From Mycobacterium sp. IS-1590 (lineage in GTDB: Bacteria > Actinomycetota > Actinomycetes > Mycobacteriales > Mycobacteriaceae): a stretch of DNA of 64,000 nt. Below are positions 24,640 to 33,710 of this stretch, piece after piece. A program made the position numbers and the translations under genes. Location: assembly GCF_001500025.1 (NCBI RefSeq), contig NZ_LQIW01000004.1:1-64000 (forward strand). The letters run 5' to 3'. Position 1 is the first letter of the stretch; each line of letters begins with the position of its first letter. The notes beneath the pieces were generated by a model that was not told the origin of the DNA, did no database searches, and saw only the letters and a program-made list of their open reading frames with translations.

Positions 24640-26088
24640 ATGAGTTCCGAAGCGGTGCGAGCGGCGGTCGCCACGCTGCGCGACGCGTTCGACGAACTGG
24701 CCGCGCTGCCCATCGACACGCTCTCGGCGACGGATGTGTTCGGGGCGCTCGACGAACTCGAAACCCTCACCTGCCAGATGCCCGCGCAGGGCCACCGCCT
24801 GTTGGCGCACTTACAGGTCGAGACGACCGCCGCGGAGATGGGCGCCAAGTCATGGCGCGACGTCCTGTCCATCCGGTGGCGTATCTCTAGCAGCGAGGCC
24901 CGCCGCCGACTCGATGAGGCAGCGCTGCTGGCGCCGCGGCGCACACTGACCGGAGAACCACTCGAGCCGGTACTACCGGCGACAGCGATCGCCCAAGCGC
25001 ACGGGTTCATCAACCGTGAACACGTCAAGGTCGTGCGGGAGGCGATGGGCCGCATTCCGGCAGCAGTCGATTCCGTCACCCGCGCCCAGATCGAAGTCGA
25101 CCTCGCCCGCAGCGCCGTCGGGGTTGGCCCAAAGGTATTGAAGGACAACGCCGACCGCATCCTTTTCCTGCTCGACCAGGACGGCCCCGAACCCGACGAC
25201 AGGGAGCGCGCACGGCGTCGCGGCTTGTGGAAGGGGCCGCAGGGGCCCGACAAGATGATCCCGGTGAGGGCCACACTGACCCCCGAAGCATGGGCGATAT
25301 TCGAGGCCGTCTTCGCCAAGTGGGCCGCGCCGGGCATGTGCAACCCCGACGACGAGAATCCCTGTGTCTCCGGTTCACCGACACAAGCGCAGATCGATCA
25401 GGATCACCGCAGCCTGGCCCAACGTCAGCACGATGCGTTGATCGCGGTCGGGCGCAGCGTGCTGGAAAGCGGTGAATTGGGTCAGCACAACGGGTTACCG
25501 ACTTCGGTCATCGTCCGCACCACATTGGGGGAACTCGAGAACCTTGCGGGTGTTGGCGTCACCGGTGGAGGCACGGTCATCCCCATCGCCGACGTCATCC
25601 GCATGGGCGCACACGCCAACCATTACCTGGCGGTGTTCGACAAGGCCACCGGATCGGCGCTGGACCTGTTTCGTGCCCGCCGCGTGGCATCGCCGGCCCA
25701 GCGAATCGTGCTCATCGCCCGCGATGGCGGTTGCACGAAGCCGGGGTGCACCGTGTCCGCGTACGAATGCCAGGTTCATCACGCGGCCCGCGACTGGGCC
25801 GACGACGGGCAAACCAACGTCGACGAACTCGGCTTGGCGTGCGGGCCCGACAACCGCATGGTCGGCCCCGACGGGTGGACCACCCGGGTCAACGCCACCA
25901 ACGATGTCGAGTGGATTCCGCCCCCACACCTCGACACCGGACAAGCCCGTGTCAACGACTTCCACCGTCCGGAACGACTCCACCGTCCACCGGACGGAGA
26001 CCCCGAGGCGCCCGAAGTCGACGGTGACAAACCGAGTTCTCCTTCGGCCACCACCGACACACAAGGGCCGGAACCCAACGCGGCCTGA
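24640..26088 (+). CDS. DUF222 / HNH protein of the 13E12 repeat family
   Basis: 482 aa from ATG 24640. The DUF222 domain fills most of the first 330 residues; the HNH part has RDGGCTKPGCTVSAYECQVHHA with its metal-binding Cys and the His pair, then ELGLACGPDNRMVG. Such genes are multi-copy and mobile-like in mycobacteria. The acidic, Pro-rich C-terminus is variable in the family. An SOS box overlaps the promoter, so DNA damage should induce it, fitting its place between ku and ligD. Nuclease activity is expected but rarely tested. Confidence 0.85.
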   Translation: MSSEAVRAAVATLRDAFDELAALPIDTLSATDVFGALDELETLTCQMPAQGHRLLAHLQVETTAAEMGAKSWRDVLSIRWRISSSEARRRLDEAALLAPRRTLTGEPLEPVLPATAIAQAHGFINREHVKVVREAMGRIPAAVDSVTRAQIEVDLARSAVGVGPKVLKDNADRILFLLDQDGPEPDDRERARRRGLWKGPQGPDKMIPVRATLTPEAWAIFEAVFAKWAAPGMCNPDDENPCVSGSPTQAQIDQDHRSLAQRQHDALIAVGRSVLESGELGQHNGLPTSVIVRTTLGELENLAGVGVTGGGTVIPIADVIRMGAHANHYLAVFDKATGSALDLFRARRVASPAQRIVLIARDGGCTKPGCTVSAYECQVHHAARDWADDGQTNVDELGLACGPDNRMVGPDGWTTRVNATNDVEWIPPPHLDTGQARVNDFHRPERLHRPPDGDPEAPEVDGDKPSSPSATTDTQGPEPNAA

Positions 26089-26131
26089 CGCTGAAACCGC
26101 GCCGCGACCGCACGGCCGCGCGGATGGGCCG

Positions 26132-26359
26132 TCACCCCACGACTTGTGGATTGCCCGGGTCCAGACCGCTGGGCAGATTCGGGTCGAGGCCGCTGGGCGA
26201 GTGGGTGAACTCCTGGTGCGCGGGCGGCCGGCAGTTGTCGTCCATCGGCGTCTGGTCACCCGAGCAGTAGGGAAGAAGATCCTGCGGATCCGCCGCGGCG
26301 TGCGGTGCCGCCCAAAGGGCAGCCGCCGCGACCAGCACCGCCGCGAAGATTCTCGCCAC
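26132..26359 (-). CDS. Small exported protein (75 aa)
   Basis: GTG start; MARIFAAVLVAAAALWAAPHAAA is a signal peptide with an AHAAAD cleavage site. The mature part has two cysteines (PYCSGDQTPMDDNCRPP) and a repeated SGLDP-N/SGLDPG tail. Such small DUF-type secreted proteins are common in mycobacteria. The gene is divergent from ligD, which starts 35 nt away, so the promoters share this short gap. Confidence 0.7.
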   Translation of the reverse strand: MARIFAAVLVAAAALWAAPHAAADPQDLLPYCSGDQTPMDDNCRPPAHQEFTHSPSGLDPNLPSGLDPGNPQVVG

Positions 26360-26393
26360 GGGTCCAACGTAGCAGCGGGTATACGTTCACATT

Positions 26394-28685
26394 GTGGATC
26401 GATTCGGCCGGGTGAAGTTGACCAACCCGGACAAGGTGCTCTACCCGGCGACGGGCGATCGGCGAAAGGCCGTCACGAAAGGGCAGGTGTTCGACTACTA
26501 CGTCGGCATCGCCGAGGCCATGATCCCCCATATCGCGGGCCGCGCCGTGACCCGCAAACGCTGGCCGAACGGAGTCGAGGAGCCGTCGTTCTTCGAGAAA
26601 CAACTCGCCTCGTCGGCGCCGGACTGGTTGGACCGCGCGTCGGTCACCCACCGCTCCGGCACGACGACCTATCCGCTGATCGACACCGCCGAGGGCCTGG
26701 CGTGGATCGCGCAGCAGGCCGCGCTGGAAGTGCACGTCCCGCAGTGGCGGTTCGTCGCCAAGGATGACGGCCCGCCGACGCCCGGTCCCGCGACGCGCAT
26801 CGTCTTCGACCTCGACCCCGGCGAGGGGGTGTCCTTCCGTCAGCTCTGCGAGGTCGCCCACGAGGTCCGCGACCTCATCACCGACATCGGGTTGACCACC
26901 TTCCCGCTCACGAGCGGCAGCAAGGGATTACATCTGTACGTCCCACTCGAGGAGCCGATCAGCTCGCAGGGCGCCTCGGTGCTCGCGCGGAGGATCGCGC
27001 AGCAGCTCGAGAAGACGATGCCCAAACGGGTGACCGCGACGATGACCAAGAGCGTGCGCACCGGCCGGGTCTTCGTCGACTGGAGCCAGAACAACGGCTC
27101 CAAGACCACGATCGCACCGTACTCGCTTCGGGGACGCGAACATCCGACGGTCGCGGCACCGCGCACCTGGGACGAGATCGAGGATCCCAAGCTGCGACAC
27201 CTCAACTTCGATGAGGTGCTCGACCGGGTACAGGAGATGGGCGACCTGCTCGCACCGCTCGACGAGGCGGTACCCGTACCGGATCGGCTGACCACCTACC
27301 GCAGCATGCGCGACGCGTCCAAAACCCCTGAGCCGGTGCCGAACAAACCCCCGAAGACGGGAAACAACGACAAGTTCGTCATCCAGGAGCACCACGCCCG
27401 CCGCCTGCACTACGACCTGCGACTCGAGCGCGACGGCGTACTGGTGAGCTGGGCGGTGCCGAAGAACCTGCCAGACACCCCGTCGGTCAACCACCTCGCG
27501 GTCCACACCGAGGATCACCCGTTGGAGTATCTGACCTTCCACGGTGAGATCCCCAAAGGCGAGTACGGCGGCGGAAAGATGATCATCTGGGACACCGGAA
27601 CCTACGAGGCCGAGAAGTTCAACGACGTGCCCCCCGACAGTCCCAAAGACGGCGGTGAGGTCATCATCAACCTGCGCGGCGAGAAGATCGACGGCCGTTA
27701 CGCGCTGATACAGACCGACGGTAAGAACTGGCTCGCACACCGGATGAAGGACCAGAAGCGCCCGCACGCAGGCGATCTCGCGCCGATGCTGTCGACGGAG
27801 GGTTCGGTCGAGAGGCTCAAGTCCAGCCAGTGGGCGTTCGAGGGTAAGTGGGACGGCTACCGCGTGATCATCGACGCTGACCGCGGCAGGCTCACCGTCC
27901 GCTCACGACGCGGCCGCGACGTCACCGCCGAATTTCCCCAATTCGAAGCGATAGCAGCCGATCTCGCCGATCACCACGTCATCATCGACGGTGAGGCCGT
28001 CGCCCTCGACGAGTCCGGTGTCCCGAGCTTCTCGGAGATGCAGAACCGTGCCCGGTCGACCCGCGTCGAATTCTGGGCGTTCGACATCCTGCACCTCGAC
28101 GGCCGATCGCTGTTGCGCGCCAAATATTCCGACCGCCGCAAGCTGCTCGAGGCCCTGGCCGACGGCGGCGGTTTGATCGTCCCCGACCAGCTACCCGGCG
28201 ACGGACCCGAGGCGATGGAATACGCCCGTAAGAAGCGGTGGGAGGGCGTGGTCGCGAAGAAGAGGGACTCGACGTACCAGCCTGGCCGCCGGTCGAAGGC
28301 GTGGATCAAGGACAAGGTGTGGAACACCCAGGAAGTCGTGATCGGCGGCTGGCGGCAGGGGGAGGGCGGGCGCTCGAGCGGGATCGGATCGCTGATGCTC
28401 GGCATCCCCGCCGACGGCGGCCTGAAGTTCGTCGGCCGCGTCGGAACCGGCTTCACCGACAAAGCGCTCGCGCAGCTGAAGACCACACTGAAACCGCTCG
28501 AGACAGACGAGAGCCCGTTCAACGAGCGGCTGCCGCGCCCGGACGCCAAGGGTGTGACGTTCGTGCGGCCGGAGCTCGTCGGCGAGGTGCGCTACAGCGA
28601 GCGAACCTCGGATGACCGTCTGCGCCAGCCGAGTTGGCGCGGGCTACGCCCCGACAAGGAACCCGGCGAGATCACATGGGAGTAG
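26394..28685 (+). CDS. ligD: Multifunctional ATP-dependent DNA ligase LigD
   Basis: 763 aa in the mycobacterial order polymerase, phosphoesterase, ligase. The polymerase domain has FDLDPGEG (metal-binding Asp pair). The phosphoesterase has EHHARRLHYDLRLERDG near residue 330. The ligase has the adenylated Lys in EGKWDGYR near residue 485, followed by EGVVAKKRDS and the OB-fold end. With Ku it fills in and seals double-strand breaks. GTG start, since the frame begins 35 nt from the divergent exported-protein gene. Confidence 0.95.
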   Translation: MDRFGRVKLTNPDKVLYPATGDRRKAVTKGQVFDYYVGIAEAMIPHIAGRAVTRKRWPNGVEEPSFFEKQLASSAPDWLDRASVTHRSGTTTYPLIDTAEGLAWIAQQAALEVHVPQWRFVAKDDGPPTPGPATRIVFDLDPGEGVSFRQLCEVAHEVRDLITDIGLTTFPLTSGSKGLHLYVPLEEPISSQGASVLARRIAQQLEKTMPKRVTATMTKSVRTGRVFVDWSQNNGSKTTIAPYSLRGREHPTVAAPRTWDEIEDPKLRHLNFDEVLDRVQEMGDLLAPLDEAVPVPDRLTTYRSMRDASKTPEPVPNKPPKTGNNDKFVIQEHHARRLHYDLRLERDGVLVSWAVPKNLPDTPSVNHLAVHTEDHPLEYLTFHGEIPKGEYGGGKMIIWDTGTYEAEKFNDVPPDSPKDGGEVIINLRGEKIDGRYALIQTDGKNWLAHRMKDQKRPHAGDLAPMLSTEGSVERLKSSQWAFEGKWDGYRVIIDADRGRLTVRSRRGRDVTAEFPQFEAIAADLADHHVIIDGEAVALDESGVPSFSEMQNRARSTRVEFWAFDILHLDGRSLLRAKYSDRRKLLEALADGGGLIVPDQLPGDGPEAMEYARKKRWEGVVAKKRDSTYQPGRRSKAWIKDKVWNTQEVVIGGWRQGEGGRSSGIGSLMLGIPADGGLKFVGRVGTGFTDKALAQLKTTLKPLETDESPFNERLPRPDAKGVTFVRPELVGEVRYSERTSDDRLRQPSWRGLRPDKEPGEITWE

Positions 28686-28714
28686 GTCGTGCGGAATGCC
28701 CGAGGCGGCGTAGG

Positions 28715-29167
28715 TCAGCGGGCTGCCAGGAGCGCTTCCTGCATACCCCGCGTAGCCAACTGGTCGGCCAATTCGTTGTCGGCCACGCCCGAGTGTCCCT
28801 TGACCCAGAACCACTCGACTTGGTGTCCCGCACAGGCCAATTGGAGCCGCTGCCACAGGTCGACGTTCTTCACGGGCTGCTTCGCGGCGGTCATCCAGCC
28901 GTTGCGCTGCCAGCCCAGGACCCACTTCGTTATGCCGTTGCGAACGTAGGTGCTGTCGGTGTACAGGTGCACCGTGACCGGGCGGGTGAGCGCCTCGAGC
29001 GCCATGATCGGCGCGGTGAGCTCCATCCGGTTGTTACTCGTCTGCGCCTCGCCACCGCACATCTCGCGGACGTGCGCACGCCGACGCAGCACCGCGCCCC
29101 AGCCGCCGGGGCCCGGGTTGGGTCGGCAGCCGCCGTCGGTGTGGATGACGACCGGGTCCTGGGTCAC
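28715..29167 (-). CDS. rnhA: Ribonuclease HI
   Basis: 150 aa, single-domain length. The carboxylate set is visible in [33 protein letters not shown] and VADNELAD. It cuts RNA in RNA-DNA hybrids. It is convergent with ligD with 29 nt between, and is separate from the fused RNase HI of M. tuberculosis Rv2228c. Confidence 0.92.
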   Translation of the reverse strand: MTQDPVVIHTDGGCRPNPGPGGWGAVLRRRAHVREMCGGEAQTSNNRMELTAPIMALEALTRPVTVHLYTDSTYVRNGITKWVLGWQRNGWMTAAKQPVKNVDLWQRLQLACAGHQVEWFWVKGHSGVADNELADQLATRGMQEALLAAR

Positions 29168-29202
29168 CCGCCGAGGATAAGCATCGACCCCGTTTGAACG
29201 GT

Positions 29203-29850
29203 TCAGCGACGCGCGGGAGGCGAAATCATCGCCGTCCGGACCGACATCGACAACTCCTGATGCCGCAGCGTGGTGATCCGGCGCCCCGGCTGCACCGCGT
29301 CCTTGATCGGTCCTGTGCGGTCACCGAGGTATGCGGCGGTCGCGTCGATGTCGGCGACGACGTAGGTGATCCCCCACAGCGTCGACGGGGCTTGGCTTGT
29401 GGTGCCCGGTGAGCCGACGACCTCGACGATCACCTCGCCGAGTCGGAAGAAGATCTGGCGGATCGACCGACCGCCCAGCTCACCGTCGCGTTCCCGCCGC
29501 GGGGCCACACCGATGGCGGTGAGCGCCTGAACGGTCCGATCCAGGTCGGGCGACAACAGCACGACGTGGTCGATCGCGGTGACGCCGTTCGGGTGCTCGG
29601 CGGGAGTTGCGGCAGCGGCGTCGGACCTCGACGTCGGTATGCCGTCGACGTCGCAGAGCGCGGCGTCCGGCCCCAAGCCGCACAACGACCACCCGACGAT
29701 GCCGCGGCCGCGGTCGGGGCCGACAAGCCGGACGCGAACGCCGCCGACGCGACAGGTGGCGCCGTCGTCGATCATGAAGCCGGCTCGAGCCCATGCGTCC
29801 TCCGGATCGCCGACTTCGATCTCGTCGACCCGGACCGCGGCTGAAGTCAC
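29203..29850 (-). CDS. VOC-family (glyoxalase-like) protein
   Basis: 215 aa. The C-terminal half reads [24 protein letters not shown], then [15 protein letters not shown] and [18 protein letters not shown], the paired beta-alpha-beta units of the vicinal oxygen chelate fold. The N-terminal 90 residues are less typical. Substrate and metal dependence cannot be told. It is divergent from the kinase gene. Confidence 0.65.
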   Translation of the reverse strand: MTSAAVRVDEIEVGDPEDAWARAGFMIDDGATCRVGGVRVRLVGPDRGRGIVGWSLCGLGPDAALCDVDGIPTSRSDAAAATPAEHPNGVTAIDHVVLLSPDLDRTVQALTAIGVAPRRERDGELGGRSIRQIFFRLGEVIVEVVGSPGTTSQAPSTLWGITYVVADIDATAAYLGDRTGPIKDAVQPGRRITTLRHQELSMSVRTAMISPPARR

Positions 29851-30046
29851 CGCTCGAGTATGACCTTCGCCCGGTCCGGGAAGCGAGGTCGCGGGGCACG
29901 TTCACCCGTCGCAATCCGCGACGCCTTTGCCGCACGTACCGCGCAGTATGGACCTCGCGCCGGAACTGCGGAATCGCGCGTCCAACGCGCGCTTGCTCGG
30001 TACTTTGAGAGCGAACGATCCGCAGTTCGCCGGAGGACGGTGGTAT

Positions 30047-33000
30047 ATGCCCGGGGGAATAGCGAATGAGTTAGCGGCAGCCGGGTTCACCGACGCAGTC
30101 GAGATCGGCCGGGGCGGCGGTGGCGTCGTCTACCGGTGCTATCAGCAGTCGCTGGCGCGCAGCGTCGCGATCAAGGTGCTCGCATCCGATCTCGACGACG
30201 ACGACCGGGAACGGTTCCTGCGCGAGGGCTACGCCATGGGCGCGCTCTCCGGGCACCCGAACATCGTCAACATCCTGCAGGTCGGTGTGACCGAGAGCAA
30301 CCGGCCGTTCATCGTGATGCCTTACCACCGCGAAGGATCGCTCGCGGAGCGGTTGCGGCGCGAGGGCCGCATCGCCTGGCCGGAGGCCCTGCGCATCGGC
30401 GTGAAGCTCTGCGGCGCACTGGAAACCGCGCACCGGACCGGCACCCTGCACCGCGACATCAAACCCGCCAACGTGCTCTTCAACGATTACGGCGAACCAC
30501 AGCTCAGCGACTTCGGCACCGCCCGGATCGCCGGTGGGTACAAAACGGTGACCGGCTTCTTCACCGGCACCCTGTCCTACACCGCCCCAGAGGTTCTCGA
30601 GGGAAACCCGCCCACCGTCGAGGCCGACGTCTACTCGCTCGGCGCCTCGATCTACGCGCTGATCGCGGGCAAGCCGCCGCACGAGCGCAAGAACGACGAA
30701 GATCTCATCGCGCATTACCTGCGCATCACCTCGACACCCATACCGGATCTACGTCCCCAGGGCATCCCCGCCGACGTCTGTGCCGTCGTGGAGAAGGCGA
30801 TGGCCCGCGAGCCGGCCGACCGCTACGCATCGGCGGCGGACTTCGGTCACGAACTGCAGCTGGCGCAGCGGCACAACGGGCTGACCGCCGACGTGATGGC
30901 GCTCGGCGAGCCGAGTGCCCCCTCCGAACAGCCGGAAGGCACGCAGGCGGTGGCGATCTCGGAGCTCGTCGAGCCGTCCGTTTCGGCCCAACCCGAACCC
31001 CTGCTGCCCGCAGCGCCCCGACCGCCCGTCCGGTCCGGTGAACCCGCCGAACCGTTGCCCGAGCCGGGGATGTTCGCCCACACCGCCTCGATCAGCCAGT
31101 CGAGCCTGCCCTGGCAGGTGCCGCCGGGGGTGCGCCCCGATCCAGCGGGGGCCGCTCCGCGCAGGCGGAACCGCAAACGGGTCCTGATCGTCTCGGGCGC
31201 GATCGTGGGGGTTCTGCTGCTGGTGGCCAGCGGCGTCTTCGTCATCGCCTCGACGCGTGACTCCGGAGACGGCCAAACCGCCTCTCCCGCACAGCCGGTC
31301 GCCGAAGCTCAGCCGGCCTGGCGCCCGATCGCCGACGCGCGTGTCGCCCGCGACGCGGTGGCCGCCACCGAAGCCGACGGCACCATCTGGGTCTTCGGTG
31401 GCCTCGGCGCCGACGGTCGTGTCAGCGGCAGGCACGAGGGTTACGACCCCGCGATCGACAGCTGGAAGAGCGGCGAGGTCCTGCCCGTCCCCGTGCAGCG
31501 CGCGATGGCAGTGACGTGGCGGGAGAACCCGGTCGTGCTCGGCGGGTGGCGCACGGAAGGGACCGACGCCAAGGTCGCGACCGATCGGGTTTGGCGGGTG
31601 GTCAACAGTCGCTGGACGGAACTGCCGCCGCTGTTACAGCCGCGGGCGGCCGCTGCCGCCGCCGCGGTCGGCGACCGGATCGTCGTCACCGGTGGAGTGG
31701 ACGCGGCGGGCAAGCCGCTGAACACCACCGAGGTTTTCGACGGCACCTCCTGGAAGCTCGGGGCGCCGATCCCGACCCCGCGTCAGATGTTGAGCGCCGC
31801 GTCCGACGACAAGCGGGTCTACGCGATCGGCGGCACGACGGGCAGCGCCGACGTGGCGACCGTCGAAGCGTACGACCCCGTCGCCGACATCTGGACGACC
31901 CTGCCCGAACTTCCCGAAGCGCGAAGCGATTTCGGTATCGCGGCCACCGACGACCGGTTGGTGGTGGCCGGCGGCACCTCCGGGGGCCAAGTGCTCAAAA
32001 GTGTGCTCGCGTTCGACCTGTCGACGACGACGTGGTCCGCGCTGCCCGATATGGGCACCGCGCGTCACGGGATGGCGGTGGCCGCGGTGGGCAATCGCGT
32101 GTACGCCATCGGCGGTTCGACGGGGGCCGGTGACAACAAGATCACGTCGACGGCCGAGACGCTGAAACTGCCTGCGCGCCAACCCCAACCCGCTGCCGAG
32201 TGGCGTGCGCTGCCGGATGCTCCGACTCCGCGGTTGATGATGGCGTGGACGGTGCTCGACGACAAGATCTGGATCGCGGGCGGTATCCGCGAGGGTGAGA
32301 CCCTCGACACCGTCGAGAGCTTCGACCCGCGGACGGAGGATTGGCAGCCTGCACCACCGCTTCCGATCCCCTTGCACCACGCGACAGGCGCCGCCTACCA
32401 GGGGGAGGTCGTCGTCCTCGGAGGCGCCACCGACAACATCGGGGAGACCTCGAACAAGGTGTTCGCGCTGCGCGACGGCAAGTGGACCGAACTTCCCGCC
32501 CTGCAGCATGGTCGGGCCGGCGCTGCAGCGGCCGTCGTCGGCGACAAGCTGGTGGTGATCGGCGGCCAGAGCGACAAACAGCTCGTCGTGCCGACGGAGG
32601 TTTTCGACGGTGAATCGTGGAGCCAGGCTGCCGACATGCCCACTCCGCGGGAACATCTGGCCGCGGTGTCGGACGACCGCTATGTCTACGCCGTGGGCGG
32701 GCGGTCGCTGAGCGCCGACGAGAACACTGCCGCCTTCGAGCGGTTCGATCCCTCGTCGGGAGAATGGAACACGTTGCCGGACATGCCGACTCCGCGCGGC
32801 AGCTTCGGCGCCGCCTACCTCGACGGCCGCATCGTCGCGGTGGGTGGCGAGGAGCCGACGCGCGTGCTGGCGACGGTCGAGATGTACGACATCGCCAACG
32901 GCAAGTGGACCACGGTGGCGCCCATCGGAACTCCGGTGCACGGCCAGGTGGTGGCCGCCGTCGACTCCACCGTGTACTGCATCGGCGGCGCCGACCGGCC

Positions 33001-33049
33001 GACCCACGAGGGCCCCGTCGCCACCGTGGAGGCCCTCGACTTCACGTAG
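30047..33049 (+). CDS. Membrane Ser/Thr kinase with extracytoplasmic Kelch propeller
   Basis: 1000 aa from ATG 30047, which has GGAGG upstream; starts at 29948 or 29927 are possible. The kinase domain (about residues 14-280) is PknK-like, with GRGGGGVVY, Lys43 in VAIKVL, HRDIKPAN with Asp137, SDFGTAR and TAPEVLEG. A Pro-rich linker and a basic stop (RRRNRKR) lead to one membrane helix near residue 380. The rest, about 590 residues, is ten or more Kelch units of WxxLPxMPTPR / VYAVGG type, forming one or two propellers outside the cell. This suggests a ligand-sensing receptor kinase. An FHA regulator gene is convergent and overlaps by 8 nt. Confidence 0.88.
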   Translation: MPGGIANELAAAGFTDAVEIGRGGGGVVYRCYQQSLARSVAIKVLASDLDDDDRERFLREGYAMGALSGHPNIVNILQVGVTESNRPFIVMPYHREGSLAERLRREGRIAWPEALRIGVKLCGALETAHRTGTLHRDIKPANVLFNDYGEPQLSDFGTARIAGGYKTVTGFFTGTLSYTAPEVLEGNPPTVEADVYSLGASIYALIAGKPPHERKNDEDLIAHYLRITSTPIPDLRPQGIPADVCAVVEKAMAREPADRYASAADFGHELQLAQRHNGLTADVMALGEPSAPSEQPEGTQAVAISELVEPSVSAQPEPLLPAAPRPPVRSGEPAEPLPEPGMFAHTASISQSSLPWQVPPGVRPDPAGAAPRRRNRKRVLIVSGAIVGVLLLVASGVFVIASTRDSGDGQTASPAQPVAEAQPAWRPIADARVARDAVAATEADGTIWVFGGLGADGRVSGRHEGYDPAIDSWKSGEVLPVPVQRAMAVTWRENPVVLGGWRTEGTDAKVATDRVWRVVNSRWTELPPLLQPRAAAAAAAVGDRIVVTGGVDAAGKPLNTTEVFDGTSWKLGAPIPTPRQMLSAASDDKRVYAIGGTTGSADVATVEAYDPVADIWTTLPELPEARSDFGIAATDDRLVVAGGTSGGQVLKSVLAFDLSTTTWSALPDMGTARHGMAVAAVGNRVYAIGGSTGAGDNKITSTAETLKLPARQPQPAAEWRALPDAPTPRLMMAWTVLDDKIWIAGGIREGETLDTVESFDPRTEDWQPAPPLPIPLHHATGAAYQGEVVVLGGATDNIGETSNKVFALRDGKWTELPALQHGRAGAAAAVVGDKLVVIGGQSDKQLVVPTEVFDGESWSQAADMPTPREHLAAVSDDRYVYAVGGRSLSADENTAAFERFDPSSGEWNTLPDMPTPRGSFGAAYLDGRIVAVGGEEPTRVLATVEMYDIANGKWTTVAPIGTPVHGQVVAAVDSTVYCIGGADRPTHEGPVATVEALDFT

Positions 33050-33653
33050 CGCGCAGTTGGGCGAGGGTGACGGCGCCGCGCCGCAGCGCCTCGTTGGCCA
33101 GTCGGACCCGGCGATCCCCCTCGGACGGGATGGCGAATTTGTCGTAGAGGTTCTGCAGATGCTGTTTGACTGCGGCCTCGGTGACGAACAGTTCGCCCGC
33201 CATCCGGCGCACCGACGCGGGTTCGGGGAACGGGTCGTCGGACACCAGGGGCCGGCACAAGACGACCAGCACGTCGAGTTCGCGGCGGGTCAGCCGCGGC
33301 GGGGGGTCGACGGCCTGGGCGGTCACCGTCTCCTCGTCGAGCCTGCCGTCTGCGCTGTCCCGCACTTCCCAGAACACCAATCGCGACTTGCCGAGGCGCA
33401 CCTCGTCGCCGGAGCGCAGCACACGTTCGGCGGTGATCCGCTCGCCGTTGAGGTAGGTGCCGTTGCGGCTCCCGAGATCCCTGATGGACCACGCGAATCC
33501 GAGATTCTCGAGGACGGCGTGCAAGCGTGAGACGGTCTCGTCGTGCTCGAGCGACACCGCGTTGGTGGAGGCCTTACCGAGCGTCACCCGCTGACCGCTC
33601 AGCGGCATCAGCTCCCGCCCCGAGGGTCTCGAGATTTCCAGGTGAGACGACAT
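33042..33653 (-). CDS. FHA-domain transcriptional regulator
   Basis: 203 aa. The FHA domain (about residues 20-100) keeps the phosphothreonine-binding residues in VSRLHAVLENLG and GSRNGTYLNGE. Residues about 125-200 hold a LuxR/GerE-like helix-turn-helix (LTRRELDVLVVL, then AGELFVTEAAVKQHLQNLYDKF). It would read phosphorylation by a Thr kinase and act on DNA; the kinase encoded convergently is the obvious partner. The ribosome site AGGAGG is fully buried in a 10-bp stem (33654-33696), so translation is probably controlled. Confidence 0.85.
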   Translation of the reverse strand: MSSHLEISRPSGRELMPLSGQRVTLGKASTNAVSLEHDETVSRLHAVLENLGFAWSIRDLGSRNGTYLNGERITAERVLRSGDEVRLGKSRLVFWEVRDSADGRLDEETVTAQAVDPPPRLTRRELDVLVVLCRPLVSDDPFPEPASVRRMAGELFVTEAAVKQHLQNLYDKFAIPSEGDRRVRLANEALRRGAVTLAQLRAT

Positions 33654-33696
33654 GGGACCTCCTATCGAGGCAATTGTTGCCCAGACAGGAGGTCCC
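33654..33696 (-). promoter_or_regulatory. RNA hairpin hiding the FHA-gene ribosome site
   Basis: In the mRNA GGGACCUCCU (33696-33687) pairs perfectly with AGGAGGUCCC (33663-33654), whose AGGAGG is the Shine-Dalgarno and whose end touches the AUG at 33653. The 23-nt loop carries an inner GGCAA-CAA-UUGCC hairpin. It sits in the 57-nt gap after the upstream gene. It could be a thermosensor, ligand switch or protein-binding site. Confidence 0.75.
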
Positions 33697-33710
33697 TGGC
33701 CGACGAACGC

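Noticed and set aside
24456..25343. Long N-terminal extension of the PfkB kinase frame
   Set aside because: It is antisense to the DUF222/HNH gene; the kinase has a good ATG at 24455.
31634..33007. 457-codon open frame on the minus strand
   Set aside because: Antisense to the Kelch repeats; its repetitive look is only the mirror of those repeats.
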